DNA from: Paenisporosarcina indica
GTDB lineage: Bacteria > Bacillota > Bacilli > Bacillales_A > Planococcaceae
NCBI RefSeq assembly: GCF_001939075.1
Contig: NZ_MPTA01000001.1
Span: 1,100,451 to 1,164,450 of the forward strand
Reading direction: 5' to 3'
DNA: 64,000 nt
This document shows positions 8,666 to 18,233 of this stretch, piece by piece (the first letter of the stretch is position 1; each line of letters starts with the position of its first letter). The notes beneath the pieces are model-generated. The model saw nothing but the letters and a program-made list of their open reading frames with translations, searched no databases and had not been told where the DNA came from. Made by a program: the position numbers and the translations under genes.

Positions 8666-10977
8666 TTATGCCTTTATCCAACGTTGTGCGGATTGTCACT
8701 TCCTCTTTATGATAACTTACATGAACAGACCCCACGTCTGCCGTGGTCAATACAGGTAATAGATTGTCAGTATACCTTTTCACAACTTCTGGATTCGGAT
8801 GACCATAGCGATTGTTTTTTCCCGCTGAAAAAACGCTGAGTTTCGGTTCAAGTCTTTTAAGAAATGGGTAAGAGCTCGATGTTTTGCTACCATGATGCCC
8901 CGCCTTTAATACTGTGATGTTTTGTAAACCTGGATACGCTTTCACGATATCTTCTTCCCCATCCTCTTCTAAGTCACCAGTAAACAACGCCGTAAACGAC
9001 TGATGTTTCAAGAATAAAACCAGAGAATCATTATTTCCTTCGTAAACTATATCTTGAGGTGATACATAGGTAAATTGAGTTTCCCCAACTCGCCAACTTG
9101 TCCCTGCCACTTGTTCTTTTATTGAAACTTTTTGGTTTAAAGCAGTTTGAACTGCCAGTTGTAAAGTTGATTGATCGATTGCACCTGGCGTTACATGAAT
9201 CTCTTCAACATTTATTTCTTCTAATATTTCTTCTGCCCCTTCAATATGATCGCTATCCGCATGGGTCCAAATGAACGTTGTAATATTGTTTATGCCACGT
9301 CCTTTTAAAAATGGCACAATCACTTCTCTACCGATTTCAAAAGGCGTGTTTGATTGCTTCCAGTGGTCTTGCTCGAAACGTAATAGCCCACCCGAATCTA
9401 TGAGAATCACCCCCTGCTGATGTGGTAGTTCAATAACAGTCGCATCCCCTTGTCCTACATTCAAGAAAGTCACTTCAAGTGAAGCATCAAAATACGGGGT
9501 GATCATGATAATTACAACCGGAAAGCCTAAAGTTAGCATCAACTTTTTGAGAGATTGTTGCAGCTCCAATACTAAAAATGAGCAACCTACACCTATGTAA
9601 GCAATGATCAGTTGCCAACTCGATAGTTTACCGGGATTCCACAATTGAAATGGCCACGAAGCTATCTCTAATATACAGAGAGTTAATGCTGACCTTAACG
9701 GCTCATACAAGTAGAAGATCAGATCCGAAGCATATGGCATGATAAATGCTAGTAGAAATAAAAAGAGATTAATTGGCAGAATCACAACTGTATAGAGTGG
9801 AACGAATAGTAAGTTGACTATAAAAGAAGATAGAGATATCTCGTAAAAGTGGAAAAGAATGATGGGGGCAACCCCAATTTGACAAAGAAACGTAATCCAA
9901 AATGATTGTTTGATCATAGTCGTTTGAAGTTTTAAGAAGGGAGAAGAGAAAATCAAGGCCGCTGTTGCTCCATATGATAACTGGAAGCCGATTTGTAGCA
10001 AGACGCCAGGCTGCAATAAAATATACACCAAGATACTGATGGCAAAAGCATCTTCAAGTGCCAATCGTCGACGAAATTGCTGAGATATTAAAATAATCTC
10101 TACGACCCCAACTGCCCGCCATACGGAAGGTGCCCCACCAACTAGACAAGCATAGACAGGTAAACAGATTAGCAAGCACCATACGGCTACTTCTTTTCTG
10201 ATTGTGAGTCTTAGCATGGATTGATAAAAGAGATACGTTAGAAAGGCTACATGCAACCCTGAGATCGCAAACAAATGCGTAATTCCTAATATTTGATAGG
10301 CCCTTGTCTCGTCTTGATTGACATCATCCCTTAACCCAAGCAGTAAGGCTTTTGCTTCTGCTTGGAGGGATAACGGAAAATGAGTCTCTATATGTTGTTC
10401 CATAAAAAAACGTTGCTTGGCAATCCAACCTAATATTCCGGTACGCTCTGAAACTTTTTGAAGCGTCGTGACCGAAAACATTCCGATTGCCGCATGACTG
10501 GTTAAATAGGTTTGCATATTAAAGGAATAATCATGAGCAGGTAGTGGTATTTCCTCCACATGACCATTCACTTTGAACTTGGAACCTGTTAATGATTGTT
10601 CTAAAAACACTTGCTTTTCCTGTTCCGATGTAAAGGTGTAGGTGATGTACCATTTTTCTTTTTCTTCAGATACCATAAATCCACGCAATTTTGACCCATT
10701 GATCGTATGAGTAGATGTCCAGGTTAAGATCTGTTCCTGCGTTGCTTCTTTAGCAACCGGAGATAGCTTGACTTCGGCATATAGATAGAAGCATATCCCT
10801 ATTAGGATATAGCTCACGATAAAAACAGATGTGAATCGAATCCGAACAAACAACATTACGATGAACGTATGAATGATTAGTAGTTGAATTGAACCCAAAG
10901 CAGCACTTGCCGAGATTATCGCTGCAATTGATAAAAAAATTAAACGTTGGTTGAAATGGTTTTGCCAAATAATTCAT
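8643..10977 (-). CDS. comEC: DNA internalization channel ComEC/Rec2 (apparent 5' frameshift)
   Basis: ComEC forms the membrane channel for single-stranded DNA during transformation. It shows an N-terminal hydrophobic/DUF4131 region, the multi-spanning competence domain (LLLGLRDDVNQDE, FAISGLHVAFL) and a C-terminal metallo-beta-lactamase-like domain (NVGQGDATVIELP, WTHADSDHIEGAEE, LKAGHHGSKTSSS). The continuous frame spans 8643-10898 and has only a TTG start without a ribosome binding site. The natural start is ATG 10977, after AGGTGA inside the end of comEB. It is out of frame by one base at the seven-T run (10933-10939). With six Ts the protein would be 777 aa and gain its first hydrophobic segment. 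It follows comEB. Confidence 0.88.
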
Positions 10978-11521
10978 TCACCTGCGCTTCATATGAAGCC
11001 AATTCTTCAGGCGGAACTCCATTCTCTCGCATTTTTTGAAGCATATCTAAATACAAAGTAATTTTACGGTCACTTAAGAAGTCGATTTTTCTTTCGTCAA
11101 ATGGTACATGAACGACTTGGACATTTGCTTGCCTTAATAATTGAATCGCATATTCATTATTTTTGTAATTCTTTGCATAGTATAAACTTCGAATTCCAGA
11201 TTGAATAATTGATTTGGTGCATGGCAAACAAGGAAAATGAGTGACATATAAATCGGCTTCATTTGTCGAAATGCCATATTTTGAACATTGAAGCAAGGCA
11301 TTCATTTCTGCATGGATTGTCCGAACACAATGGTGATCTACAACGTAACATCCTTGATCAATACAATGGTCGCCTCCGGAGATGGATCCGTTGTAGCCGC
11401 CTGCCATAATTCTTTTATCGCGAACAATCGTTGCTCCTACCGCTAACCTTGTACATGTACTTCTTAATGCTAATAAATGGCTTTGTGCCATGAAGAATTG
11501 ATCCCATGTTATTCGCTCCAT
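10940..11521 (-). CDS. comEB: ComE operon protein 2, dCMP deaminase family
   Basis: This is a 193-aa cytidine/deoxycytidylate deaminase-fold protein with zinc ligands HAEMNAL (about residue 71) and PCLPCTKS (about residue 99). It is related to dCMP deaminase, though in B. subtilis ComEB is dispensable for transformation. It starts at ATG 11521 and lies between comEA and comEC. The end of the gene overlaps the probable comEC start (10977), so the two are translationally coupled. The C-terminal tail after residue 150 is variable in the family. Confidence 0.94.
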   Translation of the reverse strand: MERITWDQFFMAQSHLLALRSTCTRLAVGATIVRDKRIMAGGYNGSISGGDHCIDQGCYVVDHHCVRTIHAEMNALLQCSKYGISTNEADLYVTHFPCLPCTKSIIQSGIRSLYYAKNYKNNEYAIQLLRQANVQVVHVPFDERKIDFLSDRKITLYLDMLQKMRENGVPPEELASYEAQVNELFGKTISTNV

Positions 11522-11594
11522 AAAAACGCCCCCTGAATGTTAACTTTTTTATAGTTTAGTAGGTTCACGTTTCATTCGTCAATTGAATGTAGTT

Positions 11595-12258
11595 TTATTT
11601 TACCGAAATGAAATCTTTAATGTTGTTAAACGTTGAATCTCCGATACCCGTAACTTCTTTAATTTCCTCAATCGACTGAAATGATCCGTTTTCGTCTCGG
11701 TATGTAAGGATCGCCTTTGCCTTGGATGGACCAATACCTGAGAGCGTCATTAATGTCGTTTCATCTGCAGAATTAATATTAACAATTGTCGATTGAGATT
11801 CGTCTTTTGAAGGGTTTGAAGGACTTGAAGGAAATGGTATAGGTTCCTCCATTTCTCCGATGGTAGGAACATAGATCACCATCTCGTCTATTAATCTGGA
11901 AGCTAAATTCAAAGCTCTTTCTTCAGCTGTTGGCAATAGACCACCTGCCTGCTGAACTGCGTCAAGTACTCGACTGCCAATTGGTAAAGTATAGACTCCT
12001 GGCGTCTTTACTTGTCCTTTTACATCAACAATGACTGCTTCACTCTCTTTACTACTTGTTGGGTTTGTTTCGGTAGATTCTTCTGGTGGGATGGGTTTTG
12101 GGATAGGGTTTTGAATCGTTTCAAGCGTTCCGGAAATTGGGGGTTCCGGCATGTGGGAAAACGGGTCGAATACTAAAAATGAGACAAATAATCCTGCACT
12201 AATCAGTAAGAGTTTATTTGCATGTTTTTTTATCCATGAAGGATTCAGATTGGGTCAT
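11595..12258 (-). CDS. comEA: Competence DNA receptor ComEA (apparent 5' frameshift)
   Basis: ComEA is the membrane-anchored double-stranded DNA receptor of the transformation system. The open frame 11595-12152 encodes the SLBB-like domain (VKGQVKTPGVYTLPIGSRV) and the C-terminal helix-hairpin-helix pair (NINSADETTLMTLSGIGPSKA). It lacks the membrane anchor. The anchor (KLLLISAGLFVSFLVF) is encoded just upstream, and a start with MTQSESFMDKK at ATG 12258 follows GGAAAGG. The two are one base out of frame at the seven-A run (plus 12225-12231); six As would restore a continuous 220-aa ComEA. This may be a real indel, a slippage site or a sequencing error. Confidence 0.88.
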
Positions 12259-12271
12259 CCTTTCCTACAGA

Positions 12272-12314
12272 GAGCAATTCTTATGGAGTTACCCATACTA
12301 TAAACGAATTGCTC
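12272..12314. repeat. Perfect 9-bp inverted repeat upstream of comEA
   Basis: GAGCAATTC (12272-12280) and GAATTGCTC (12306-12314) are separated by 25 nt in the 82-nt gap between yqeM and comEA. No T-run follows on either strand, so it is not an obvious terminator. It brackets a TATAGT hexamer that could be a comE -10 box, so it may be an operator. comER, divergent at this spot in B. subtilis, is absent. Confidence 0.4.
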
Positions 12315-12340
12315 GTAATTGGAAAGTATTAACTGAAAGG

Positions 12341-13078
12341 TTATTTCGTCACATGAAAAAAGATTCGTTCACTTGTATTAGTAGGCTCGTCATTCGTCCA
12401 GTCAGCCGTTACGTTCACTTTCGAAAAACCTGCTTGTGTTAACCAAGTGATATAGTTATTGACCGCATATGTACGTTGGAAATGACTTTCTTCAAATCGT
12501 TCATACAGGCCATCTTCTTTTCTCATGAAAAAGGTTAAATCATGATAGACAGAATGTGGTTCTTCACCTAATTCAGTATGCCAAATATAGGCGACATTTT
12601 CATCTTCATACGTAAAAGGTCCATCCAAGAACAACTCATCCATTTTATAAAGAGAATGTATATCGAAGAAGAGTTGACCCCCTTCTTTCAGTGACTGATA
12701 TATCCCTTCGAAAGTCTGGACAACTTGTTCTTCAACTTCAAGATAGTTGAGTGAATCGATTGAAAGTAAAGCCACATCTATATCGTGAAATCCTTCCAAA
12801 TCGGTCATTGACATGTGAAATAGAGGAATGTGATAGCCTTCTTTTTGAAAACGGTCGGCAGCCATCGAAAGCATTTCTTCAGATAAATCGACGGCTTGAA
12901 CCTTAAACCCTTCAACCATAAGTTTTGCAGACAAAACACCAGTACCACACCCGATATCCAGCAAAGTTTTCCCTGTTACATTTTCGACACACGAAAGTAC
13001 CTTATGAACATAGTTGTCATAAGGTATATCCGTCATTAATGCATCATAAATGTGTGCAAACTCTTTGTAACTAGACAT
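12341..13078 (-). CDS. yqeM: Class I SAM-dependent methyltransferase YqeM
   Basis: This is a 245-aa Rossmann-fold methyltransferase with motif I LLDIGCGTGVLS near residue 41 and the post-I acidic VDLSEEML. The substrate is unknown. ATG 13078 overlaps the rsfS stop as TAATG, indicating translational coupling. An upstream in-frame start lies within rsfS. It is the last gene of the yqeG-to-yqeM operon, ahead of comEA, as in B. subtilis. Confidence 0.9.
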   Translation of the reverse strand: MSSYKEFAHIYDALMTDIPYDNYVHKVLSCVENVTGKTLLDIGCGTGVLSAKLMVEGFKVQAVDLSEEMLSMAADRFQKEGYHIPLFHMSMTDLEGFHDIDVALLSIDSLNYLEVEEQVVQTFEGIYQSLKEGGQLFFDIHSLYKMDELFLDGPFTYEDENVAYIWHTELGEEPHSVYHDLTFFMRKEDGLYERFEESHFQRTYAVNNYITWLTQAGFSKVNVTADWTNDEPTNTSERIFFHVTK

Positions 13079-13428
13079 TACGCTTCTAGGTCTACAGAGA
13101 TGATTGGTGCGTCTCCCCATAGTCGTTCTAAGTTATAAAATGCGCGTTCGTCTTTATGGAATACATGTGCAACCACATCGCCCATATCCACTAATACCCA
13201 ACGTGCAGAGTCAAAACCTTCTAGACGTTTTACATTATAGCCTGATTTCCCAGCTTGATCGGCCATTTCTCTAGCAATTGCTTGAACTTGACGGTCTGAA
13301 TTAGCATGGCAAATCACAAAATAGTCGGCAAGTAAAGATACCCCTTTCATATTCAATACGACGATATCTTCTGCACGTTTGTCATCTGCTGCTTTGTAGG
13401 CAATTTCTAATAAAGTTGGAACTGTCAT
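13078..13428 (-). CDS. rsfS: Ribosomal silencing factor RsfS
   Basis: RsfS binds ribosomal protein uL14 and blocks subunit joining in starved cells. The 116-aa protein covers the whole DUF143 domain (ADDKRAEDIVVLNMKG, ADYFVICHANSDRQVQAI, DSARWVLVDMGDVVAHVF). Its ATG lies immediately after the yqeK stop codon and its stop overlaps yqeM. Confidence 0.96.
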   Translation of the reverse strand: MTVPTLLEIAYKAADDKRAEDIVVLNMKGVSLLADYFVICHANSDRQVQAIAREMADQAGKSGYNVKRLEGFDSARWVLVDMGDVVAHVFHKDERAFYNLERLWGDAPIISVDLEA

Positions 13429-13998
13429 TCATTCATTTTCCTTTCGTGTAACCAAATCATTGTAACAATGAATGGAATCCGGATATACCGGTTGATTTTT
13501 TTGAACTAAATATTGTATCGATCTTTTTACGCATAACTTGGTTAATGCATCGAGTCCTTGTTCATCATGTTGTCTTAGTTCATCGACACCAGGGAATTGT
13601 CGATTCGGTTCAATCATATCTGCACAGAAAATTATTTTCTCAAGCGTTCCCATGTGTGCTCGGCCAGTCGTATGATAGCGTATCGCATTTAATACATTTT
13701 GGTTCGTTACACCAAATTCATATTGTGCTACATAGGCACCTACCGGGGCATGCCACAATTCATGATGGAACAGTAAAAGATTGGGATCCATTTGCTGATC
13801 GATGATGGTTTGTTTCATCCAATCCCGATCGGCATATTTTACAACATCATGTAAAATGGCGGCAATTTCTGCATCTTTTTCCACTTCATCATATACACTT
13901 GCTAAACGAATAGCCGTATCCATTACTCCTAAAGTATGCACATATCGTTTCTCTGGCATTCTTGTACGTATAGCATTCAACATTTCATCTCTATTCAT
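13429..13998 (-). CDS. yqeK: HD-domain Ap4A hydrolase YqeK
   Basis: YqeK-family enzymes symmetrically cleave diadenosine tetraphosphate to two ADP. The 189-aa protein has the HD signature (RYVHTLGV, AAILHDVVKY, HHELWHAPVGAY, AIRYHTTG). I chose ATG 13998 for GAGGAG upstream; this overlaps nadD by 8 nt. The neighbour NadD shares a dinucleotide theme, and the two genes are fused in some other bacteria. Confidence 0.93.
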   Translation of the reverse strand: MNRDEMLNAIRTRMPEKRYVHTLGVMDTAIRLASVYDEVEKDAEIAAILHDVVKYADRDWMKQTIIDQQMDPNLLLFHHELWHAPVGAYVAQYEFGVTNQNVLNAIRYHTTGRAHMGTLEKIIFCADMIEPNRQFPGVDELRQHDEQGLDALTKLCVKRSIQYLVQKNQPVYPDSIHCYNDLVTRKENE

Positions 13999-14560
13999 AC
14001 AACTTCTCCTCACGAATATAAGCTTGTACATGTTCGGGGATTAACATGGAGACATCTTTTCCATCTTTTATTCGATTACGTAACATCGTAGAGGATAGGT
14101 CAATAAGCGGTGAATCGATCAATGTAACCGGGTATTTCGAATGCTCATCGTAACCTGACCGACGGACACCTACTAATTCAACATGTTTTACTAGCTCTTC
14201 AATTTTCGCCCATTTATCCAAATAAGCAATCATATCAGCACCAATCAAGAAACTGAATTGCGTGTGTGGTTCGCGTTTTTGCAATTCCATCATTGTATCA
14301 AATGTATACGACACGCCGCCTTTTTCAACTTCATAGGATTCTACTTGAAAATAAGGAAAAGCACCTGTCGCAAGTTCCAACATACGTAACCGATGTTCAC
14401 TAGACACTAAATTTGATGATTCTTTATGTGGCGGTTTTGAATTCGGCATAAACCTGACCTCTGCAAAATCAAGTGCATGATACACTTCGTTCGCCATGAT
14501 TAAATGTCCAATATGTGGGGGATTGAATGTTCCACCAAAAATGCACACTTTTTTCATCAT
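13991..14560 (-). CDS. nadD: Nicotinate-nucleotide adenylyltransferase
   Basis: NadD adenylylates nicotinate mononucleotide in NAD synthesis. The 189-aa protein has the nucleotidyltransferase motif GGTFNPPHIGHL at residues 9-20, SFLIGADM and the C-terminal LSSTMLRNRI (ISSTxxR motif). Its start overlaps the yhbY stop (TGATG) and its end overlaps yqeK. niaR at 63235 encodes the niacin repressor of the same pathway, but no operator is evident here. Confidence 0.97.
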   Translation of the reverse strand: MMKKVCIFGGTFNPPHIGHLIMANEVYHALDFAEVRFMPNSKPPHKESSNLVSSEHRLRMLELATGAFPYFQVESYEVEKGGVSYTFDTMMELQKREPHTQFSFLIGADMIAYLDKWAKIEELVKHVELVGVRRSGYDEHSKYPVTLIDSPLIDLSSTMLRNRIKDGKDVSMLIPEHVQAYIREEKLYE

Positions 14561-14859
14561 CAGCCTTTAGTAGGCAAGACGATTTTCTTATTGTTTTTTG
14601 ATGGTTTGTATAACACAACAGTTAATCCAATTAATTGGACAAGTTCTGATCTTGTTTCTTTTGCCAACTGTTCAGCTACTTCTTGCTTATCATCTTCACA
14701 ATTTTGCAATATGCTGATCTTGATGAGTTCACGACTTTCGATCGCTTCTTCAATATGTTTGATCAAATGTTCATTTACTCCACCTTTTCCAACTTGGAAA
14801 ATAGGTGTTAAATGATGTGCTTCACTACGTAAAAAACGTTTTTGTTTACCTGTTAACAT
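14560..14859 (-). CDS. yhbY: CRM-domain ribosome assembly RNA-binding protein YhbY/YqeI
   Basis: This is a 99-aa single CRM domain with the GxxG loop (FQVGKGGVN) and LIKISIL. YhbY binds pre-50S particles in E. coli. It overlaps aroE by 14 nt and is coupled to nadD. Confidence 0.94.
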   Translation of the reverse strand: MLTGKQKRFLRSEAHHLTPIFQVGKGGVNEHLIKHIEEAIESRELIKISILQNCEDDKQEVAEQLAKETRSELVQLIGLTVVLYKPSKNNKKIVLPTKG

Positions 14860-15688
14860 GTGGACCTCCTAGTATTTGTTCGACTTGCTCTATCATTTGC
14901 TTCGTATCTGGTTTGCGATTTGTCCACTTTTCAAACGAGTATGCTCCTTGATGCACGAACATCCCCACTCCATTTAAACAACGTGCTCCTCGATCTTTGG
15001 CTTCTGCCAAAAATGGCGTCAATAATGGATTATACACAATATCTGCAACAATTGCAGAAGATGTTAAGTTTTTTAATGACATTGGCTTGTCCAATTGAGC
15101 AGTTATCATCCCCGCAGGCGTTGTTTGAATAATGACATGAAAATCTGAAAGTTCATCTTCTGCCTGTTCAAGCGACAACGCACGTTGACCATTAATGTCA
15201 CCAATTAATCTCTCAGCACTAGTAACCGTGCGATTAGAGCAAGATATATTTGTATACCCACTATTTTTCAAGGCAAAAGCAATGCCCCTTGCAGCCCCAC
15301 CAGCACCAATAAGCAAGATTGGTGCGTCTTTAAGATGAGAACCCATTGCTTCCTCAAGTGAATTAACGAATCCAATGCCGTCCGTATTATAACCAGTTAG
15401 GGAGCCATCATCTTCCACAACAACTGTATTGACTGCCCCCATACGTTCAGCGCTAGCATCAATATGATCAAGGAGTGGCAAAATAGCCTCTTTGTGTGGA
15501 ATGGTAATATTCCAACCGCTAGCTCCTAATAATTTTAATGATTGAACCGTATCATATAAGTTTTCTTTCTTAACATACACCGGTATATAAGTCGCATCGA
15601 TTTCCAAATCAGAAAACCATTGACAATGCATTCTTGGAGACATCGAATGAGAAATCGGATCACCAATAACAGCGTACCATTTTTTCAT
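14846..15688 (-). CDS. aroE: Shikimate dehydrogenase (NADP+)
   Basis: AroE reduces 3-dehydroshikimate in aromatic amino acid biosynthesis. The 280-aa protein shows the substrate-binding SHSMSPRMH motif, NITIPHK with the catalytic Lys, NTDGIGF and the dinucleotide-binding GAGGAARGIAFAL. The start is ATG 15688. The gene lies in the yqeH-aroE-yhbY operon. Confidence 0.97.
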   Translation of the reverse strand: MKKWYAVIGDPISHSMSPRMHCQWFSDLEIDATYIPVYVKKENLYDTVQSLKLLGASGWNITIPHKEAILPLLDHIDASAERMGAVNTVVVEDDGSLTGYNTDGIGFVNSLEEAMGSHLKDAPILLIGAGGAARGIAFALKNSGYTNISCSNRTVTSAERLIGDINGQRALSLEQAEDELSDFHVIIQTTPAGMITAQLDKPMSLKNLTSSAIVADIVYNPLLTPFLAEAKDRGARCLNGVGMFVHQGAYSFEKWTNRKPDTKQMIEQVEQILGGPHVNR

Positions 15689-15701
15689 TCCAATCGCCCC
15701 C

Positions 15702-16805
15702 CTATATTAATGATGGACGTAATTGAATTTCTACCCCTTTAGGTGCATATGCTGCAATCACTACGTTTGCTTGATTGACGGTAATCCATCCTAAACCAGA
15801 GAACACAATATCCGTTTTTTCCGTTTTAATTGAAAATTCGTGACGTACTAGTGGCGGTAATTGCTCCTTGAATTCTACAGACGGTGGTGCTAACATGCCA
15901 CCTAAATGATCGGCATATAAGGTATCGGCATTTTCAAGTTTCGTACGATGAATATTTAATTCATTTGAAATATGAACTGTGAACGATGAACGGTCCCCTT
16001 GTATAAAATCAAACCGTGCCAAGCCACCTAAGAACAAGGTTTGTCCCGCATTTAATTGAAAGATTTTTGGATTGATTTCTTTTTTAGGCGTAATCCATTT
16101 CAGTTCAGATGAATCTAGAAAGTGTGCCATTTGATGATGATTGATAATTCCTGGTGTGTCATAAAGAGCTTGGTTATCATCGAGTGGGATTTCAATTAAA
16201 TCAAGTGTGGTACCTGGGAAATGAGAGGTCGTAATAACTTCTTTTTCACCTGTCACTTGTTTAATAATACGGTTGATAAACGTAGATTTCCCAACGTTTG
16301 TACAACCTACTACATAAGCATTTTTACCTTCACGTAGTCGGTCTATCGCTTCCATAGCTTCCACCATACCCGTTCCTTTATGTGCACTTACTAGCATTAC
16401 TTCGACTGGTTTTAAACCTAGTTTTTTGGCTTCTTGTTGAATCCATTTAATCACACGATGTTTTTTTACCGATTTAGGAAGTAAATCAACTTTGTTCGCG
16501 ATTAACAAGATCGGGTTATTCCCGACAAAACGATGCAATCCTGGTAACCAGCTACCATTAAAATCAAAAATATCCACGATTTTAACGATTAGACCTTGTT
16601 CATTACCAAGACTATTTAAAATACGTAAAAAGTCATCATCTGTTAAAGAAACCGGTTGTAATTCATTATAGTTTTTCAATCTAAAACAACGCTGGCAAAT
16701 AATTGTTTCTTTTTCTAATGAAGATTGTGGTGCATACCCTGGTTCTTTTTGGTCATTTGTTTGTATTTGTGTACCGCATCCGATACATGTTTGTATATTA
16801 GTCAC
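15702..16805 (-). CDS. yqeH: Circularly permuted ribosome biogenesis GTPase YqeH
   Basis: YqeH is needed for 30S assembly. The 367-aa protein has a CxxC...CxxC zinc finger (CIGC, CQRC), then G4 (NKVDLLP), G5 (SAHKG), G1 (GCTNVGKST) and G3 (DTPG) in permuted order, and a C-terminal RNA-binding domain. I place the start at GTG 16805 because GGGAGGAAG lies 8 nt upstream and the product then matches homologues. It overlaps the yqeG stop by 4 nt (GTGTGA). The longer frame from TTG 16820 would lie upstream of that site. Confidence 0.95.
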   Translation of the reverse strand: MTNIQTCIGCGTQIQTNDQKEPGYAPQSSLEKETIICQRCFRLKNYNELQPVSLTDDDFLRILNSLGNEQGLIVKIVDIFDFNGSWLPGLHRFVGNNPILLIANKVDLLPKSVKKHRVIKWIQQEAKKLGLKPVEVMLVSAHKGTGMVEAMEAIDRLREGKNAYVVGCTNVGKSTFINRIIKQVTGEKEVITTSHFPGTTLDLIEIPLDDNQALYDTPGIINHHQMAHFLDSSELKWITPKKEINPKIFQLNAGQTLFLGGLARFDFIQGDRSSFTVHISNELNIHRTKLENADTLYADHLGGMLAPPSVEFKEQLPPLVRHEFSIKTEKTDIVFSGLGWITVNQANVVIAAYAPKGVEIQLRPSLI

Positions 16806-17323
16806 ACGTCTTCCTCCCAAGTTACATAACCTTTTCTTTTTAACGCTCTAAAAATTCGGCGTTCTACCATACGATTGAATCGCGTGAAAAAACCATCCGA
16901 GTTGGCCACAGGAACGACCAAAATGGTGTGGAGATTATTGCGGTTCCCACCGACGACATCCGTCAATAATTGATCGCCAATTACGACAACTTCTTCACGT
17001 TTAACATCCATTAGGTGAAGTGCTTTTCGAAATGCCTTGCCCATTGGTTTACGTGCTTTGAAGATGAATGGGATTCCCAGTGGATCAGCAAAGGATTTAA
17101 CACGCAGTTCATTGTTATTTGAAACGATGGTTATTTGGATTCCGGCATCTTTCATGCTTTTTAGCCAAGTGACAAGTTTCGGCGTCGCTTCAGGGCGATC
17201 CCACTCCACGAGTGTATTGTCCAGATCCGTAATAATGCCGCGGATTCCTTTTTCTTGTAAACTTTCAGGCGAAATGTCAAATACACTTTTGACAAATTCG
17301 CTCGGTAAAAAATTCTTGTACAA
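16802..17323 (-). CDS. yqeG: YqeG family HAD IIIA-type phosphatase
   Basis: This is a 173-aa HAD hydrolase with motif I DLDNTLVEWD (about residues 32-41), motif II VSNN and the C-terminal GDQLLTDVVGGN. The substrate in Bacillales is not established; related proteins act on phosphatidylglycerophosphate or other phosphates. It is first in the operon with yqeH. Confidence 0.93.
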   Translation of the reverse strand: MYKNFLPSEFVKSVFDISPESLQEKGIRGIITDLDNTLVEWDRPEATPKLVTWLKSMKDAGIQITIVSNNNELRVKSFADPLGIPFIFKARKPMGKAFRKALHLMDVKREEVVVIGDQLLTDVVGGNRNNLHTILVVPVANSDGFFTRFNRMVERRIFRALKRKGYVTWEEDV

Positions 17324-17359
17324 CGAGACACACTCCGTTCAACCTATTTTCTGTATCGA

Positions 17360-18142
17360 TTATAACATACTCCCGATTTTCTCACCCACTCGTATTCGAC
17401 AACCTGGCGTAATTGCAGGATCCGCTTGAAAAGCATCCTTCGGAAACAACACAACAACTGTTGAACCGAACGTAAAATACCCAATTTCCTCGCCTTTTTT
17501 CCATTCACGTGATGTGTTCGTCAGTTGTATGGAGTTTACAAACATGGCCCCCACGCTAATCACTGCACAATTTTTGTGATTTGGACATACTAAATGGGTA
17601 ACTTGGCGATAATTTCCGCTGATTGGCGTTTTTCCATATGTTAAACCTGTCTGATTTACAGGGTATGATTTTTTACCAAGTGTTACTTGTTTTTTCACAT
17701 GACCATCTACTGGACTATGAATTCGATGGTAATCAGCAGGACTTAAATAAAATACGATATAGGTGCCCCCTAAATAAGAAGCGGCTTGTTCCACATTTCC
17801 AAGCAATTCAGAAACCGTATACGATTTTTCTTTCACTAAAAACGTGCCGGTTTGTGTGATGGTCCCAATCGTTTCTACTTTTGCATCAACAGGGCTGATT
17901 GCTACCAAGTCCCCCTCAAAGATGGGACGACATTGAGCATCGATTTTTCGAATAAAGAAATCATGCAATGTAGGAAATTCATCCTTTGATTGTGAAACTT
18001 CTTGCATCTGTATTCCGTATGTACGTATATAAGATGGAATTAATTTTCGACTCCACGATGATTGGGCAAATCGTTGTAAAGCTAACGAAGTCCATTTTCC
18101 ATTTGTCAGTTCTATAAGTGAACGATAGACGATTTGTTTCAC
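17360..18142 (-). CDS. psd: Phosphatidylserine decarboxylase proenzyme
   Basis: Psd converts phosphatidylserine to phosphatidylethanolamine. It self-cleaves at a Gly-Ser bond to form the pyruvoyl group. The 260-aa protein contains SPVDAKVE, YHRIHSPVDG and the cleavage site in FGSTVVVLF near residue 229. The start is GTG 18142, after GGAGGGA. It is divergent from pssA, which makes its substrate. Confidence 0.96.
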   Translation of the reverse strand: MKQIVYRSLIELTNGKWTSLALQRFAQSSWSRKLIPSYIRTYGIQMQEVSQSKDEFPTLHDFFIRKIDAQCRPIFEGDLVAISPVDAKVETIGTITQTGTFLVKEKSYTVSELLGNVEQAASYLGGTYIVFYLSPADYHRIHSPVDGHVKKQVTLGKKSYPVNQTGLTYGKTPISGNYRQVTHLVCPNHKNCAVISVGAMFVNSIQLTNTSREWKKGEEIGYFTFGSTVVVLFPKDAFQADPAITPGCRIRVGEKIGSML

Positions 18143-18167
18143 TTTATCCCTCCAGCTCTAAATATGT

Positions 18168-18198
18168 TGTACCTTTTTTTGGTTTTAAGAAGTATAAT
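18168..18198 (+). promoter_or_regulatory. Probable SigA promoter of pssA
   Basis: TTGTAC (18168-18173) and a perfect TATAAT (18193-18198) lie 19 nt apart, upstream of pssA in the psd-pssA divergent gap. The long spacer makes this tentative. Confidence 0.5.
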
Positions 18199-18233
18199 GA
18201 ACAAATACTTTACACACGAAGGAGTGTCGTCCA

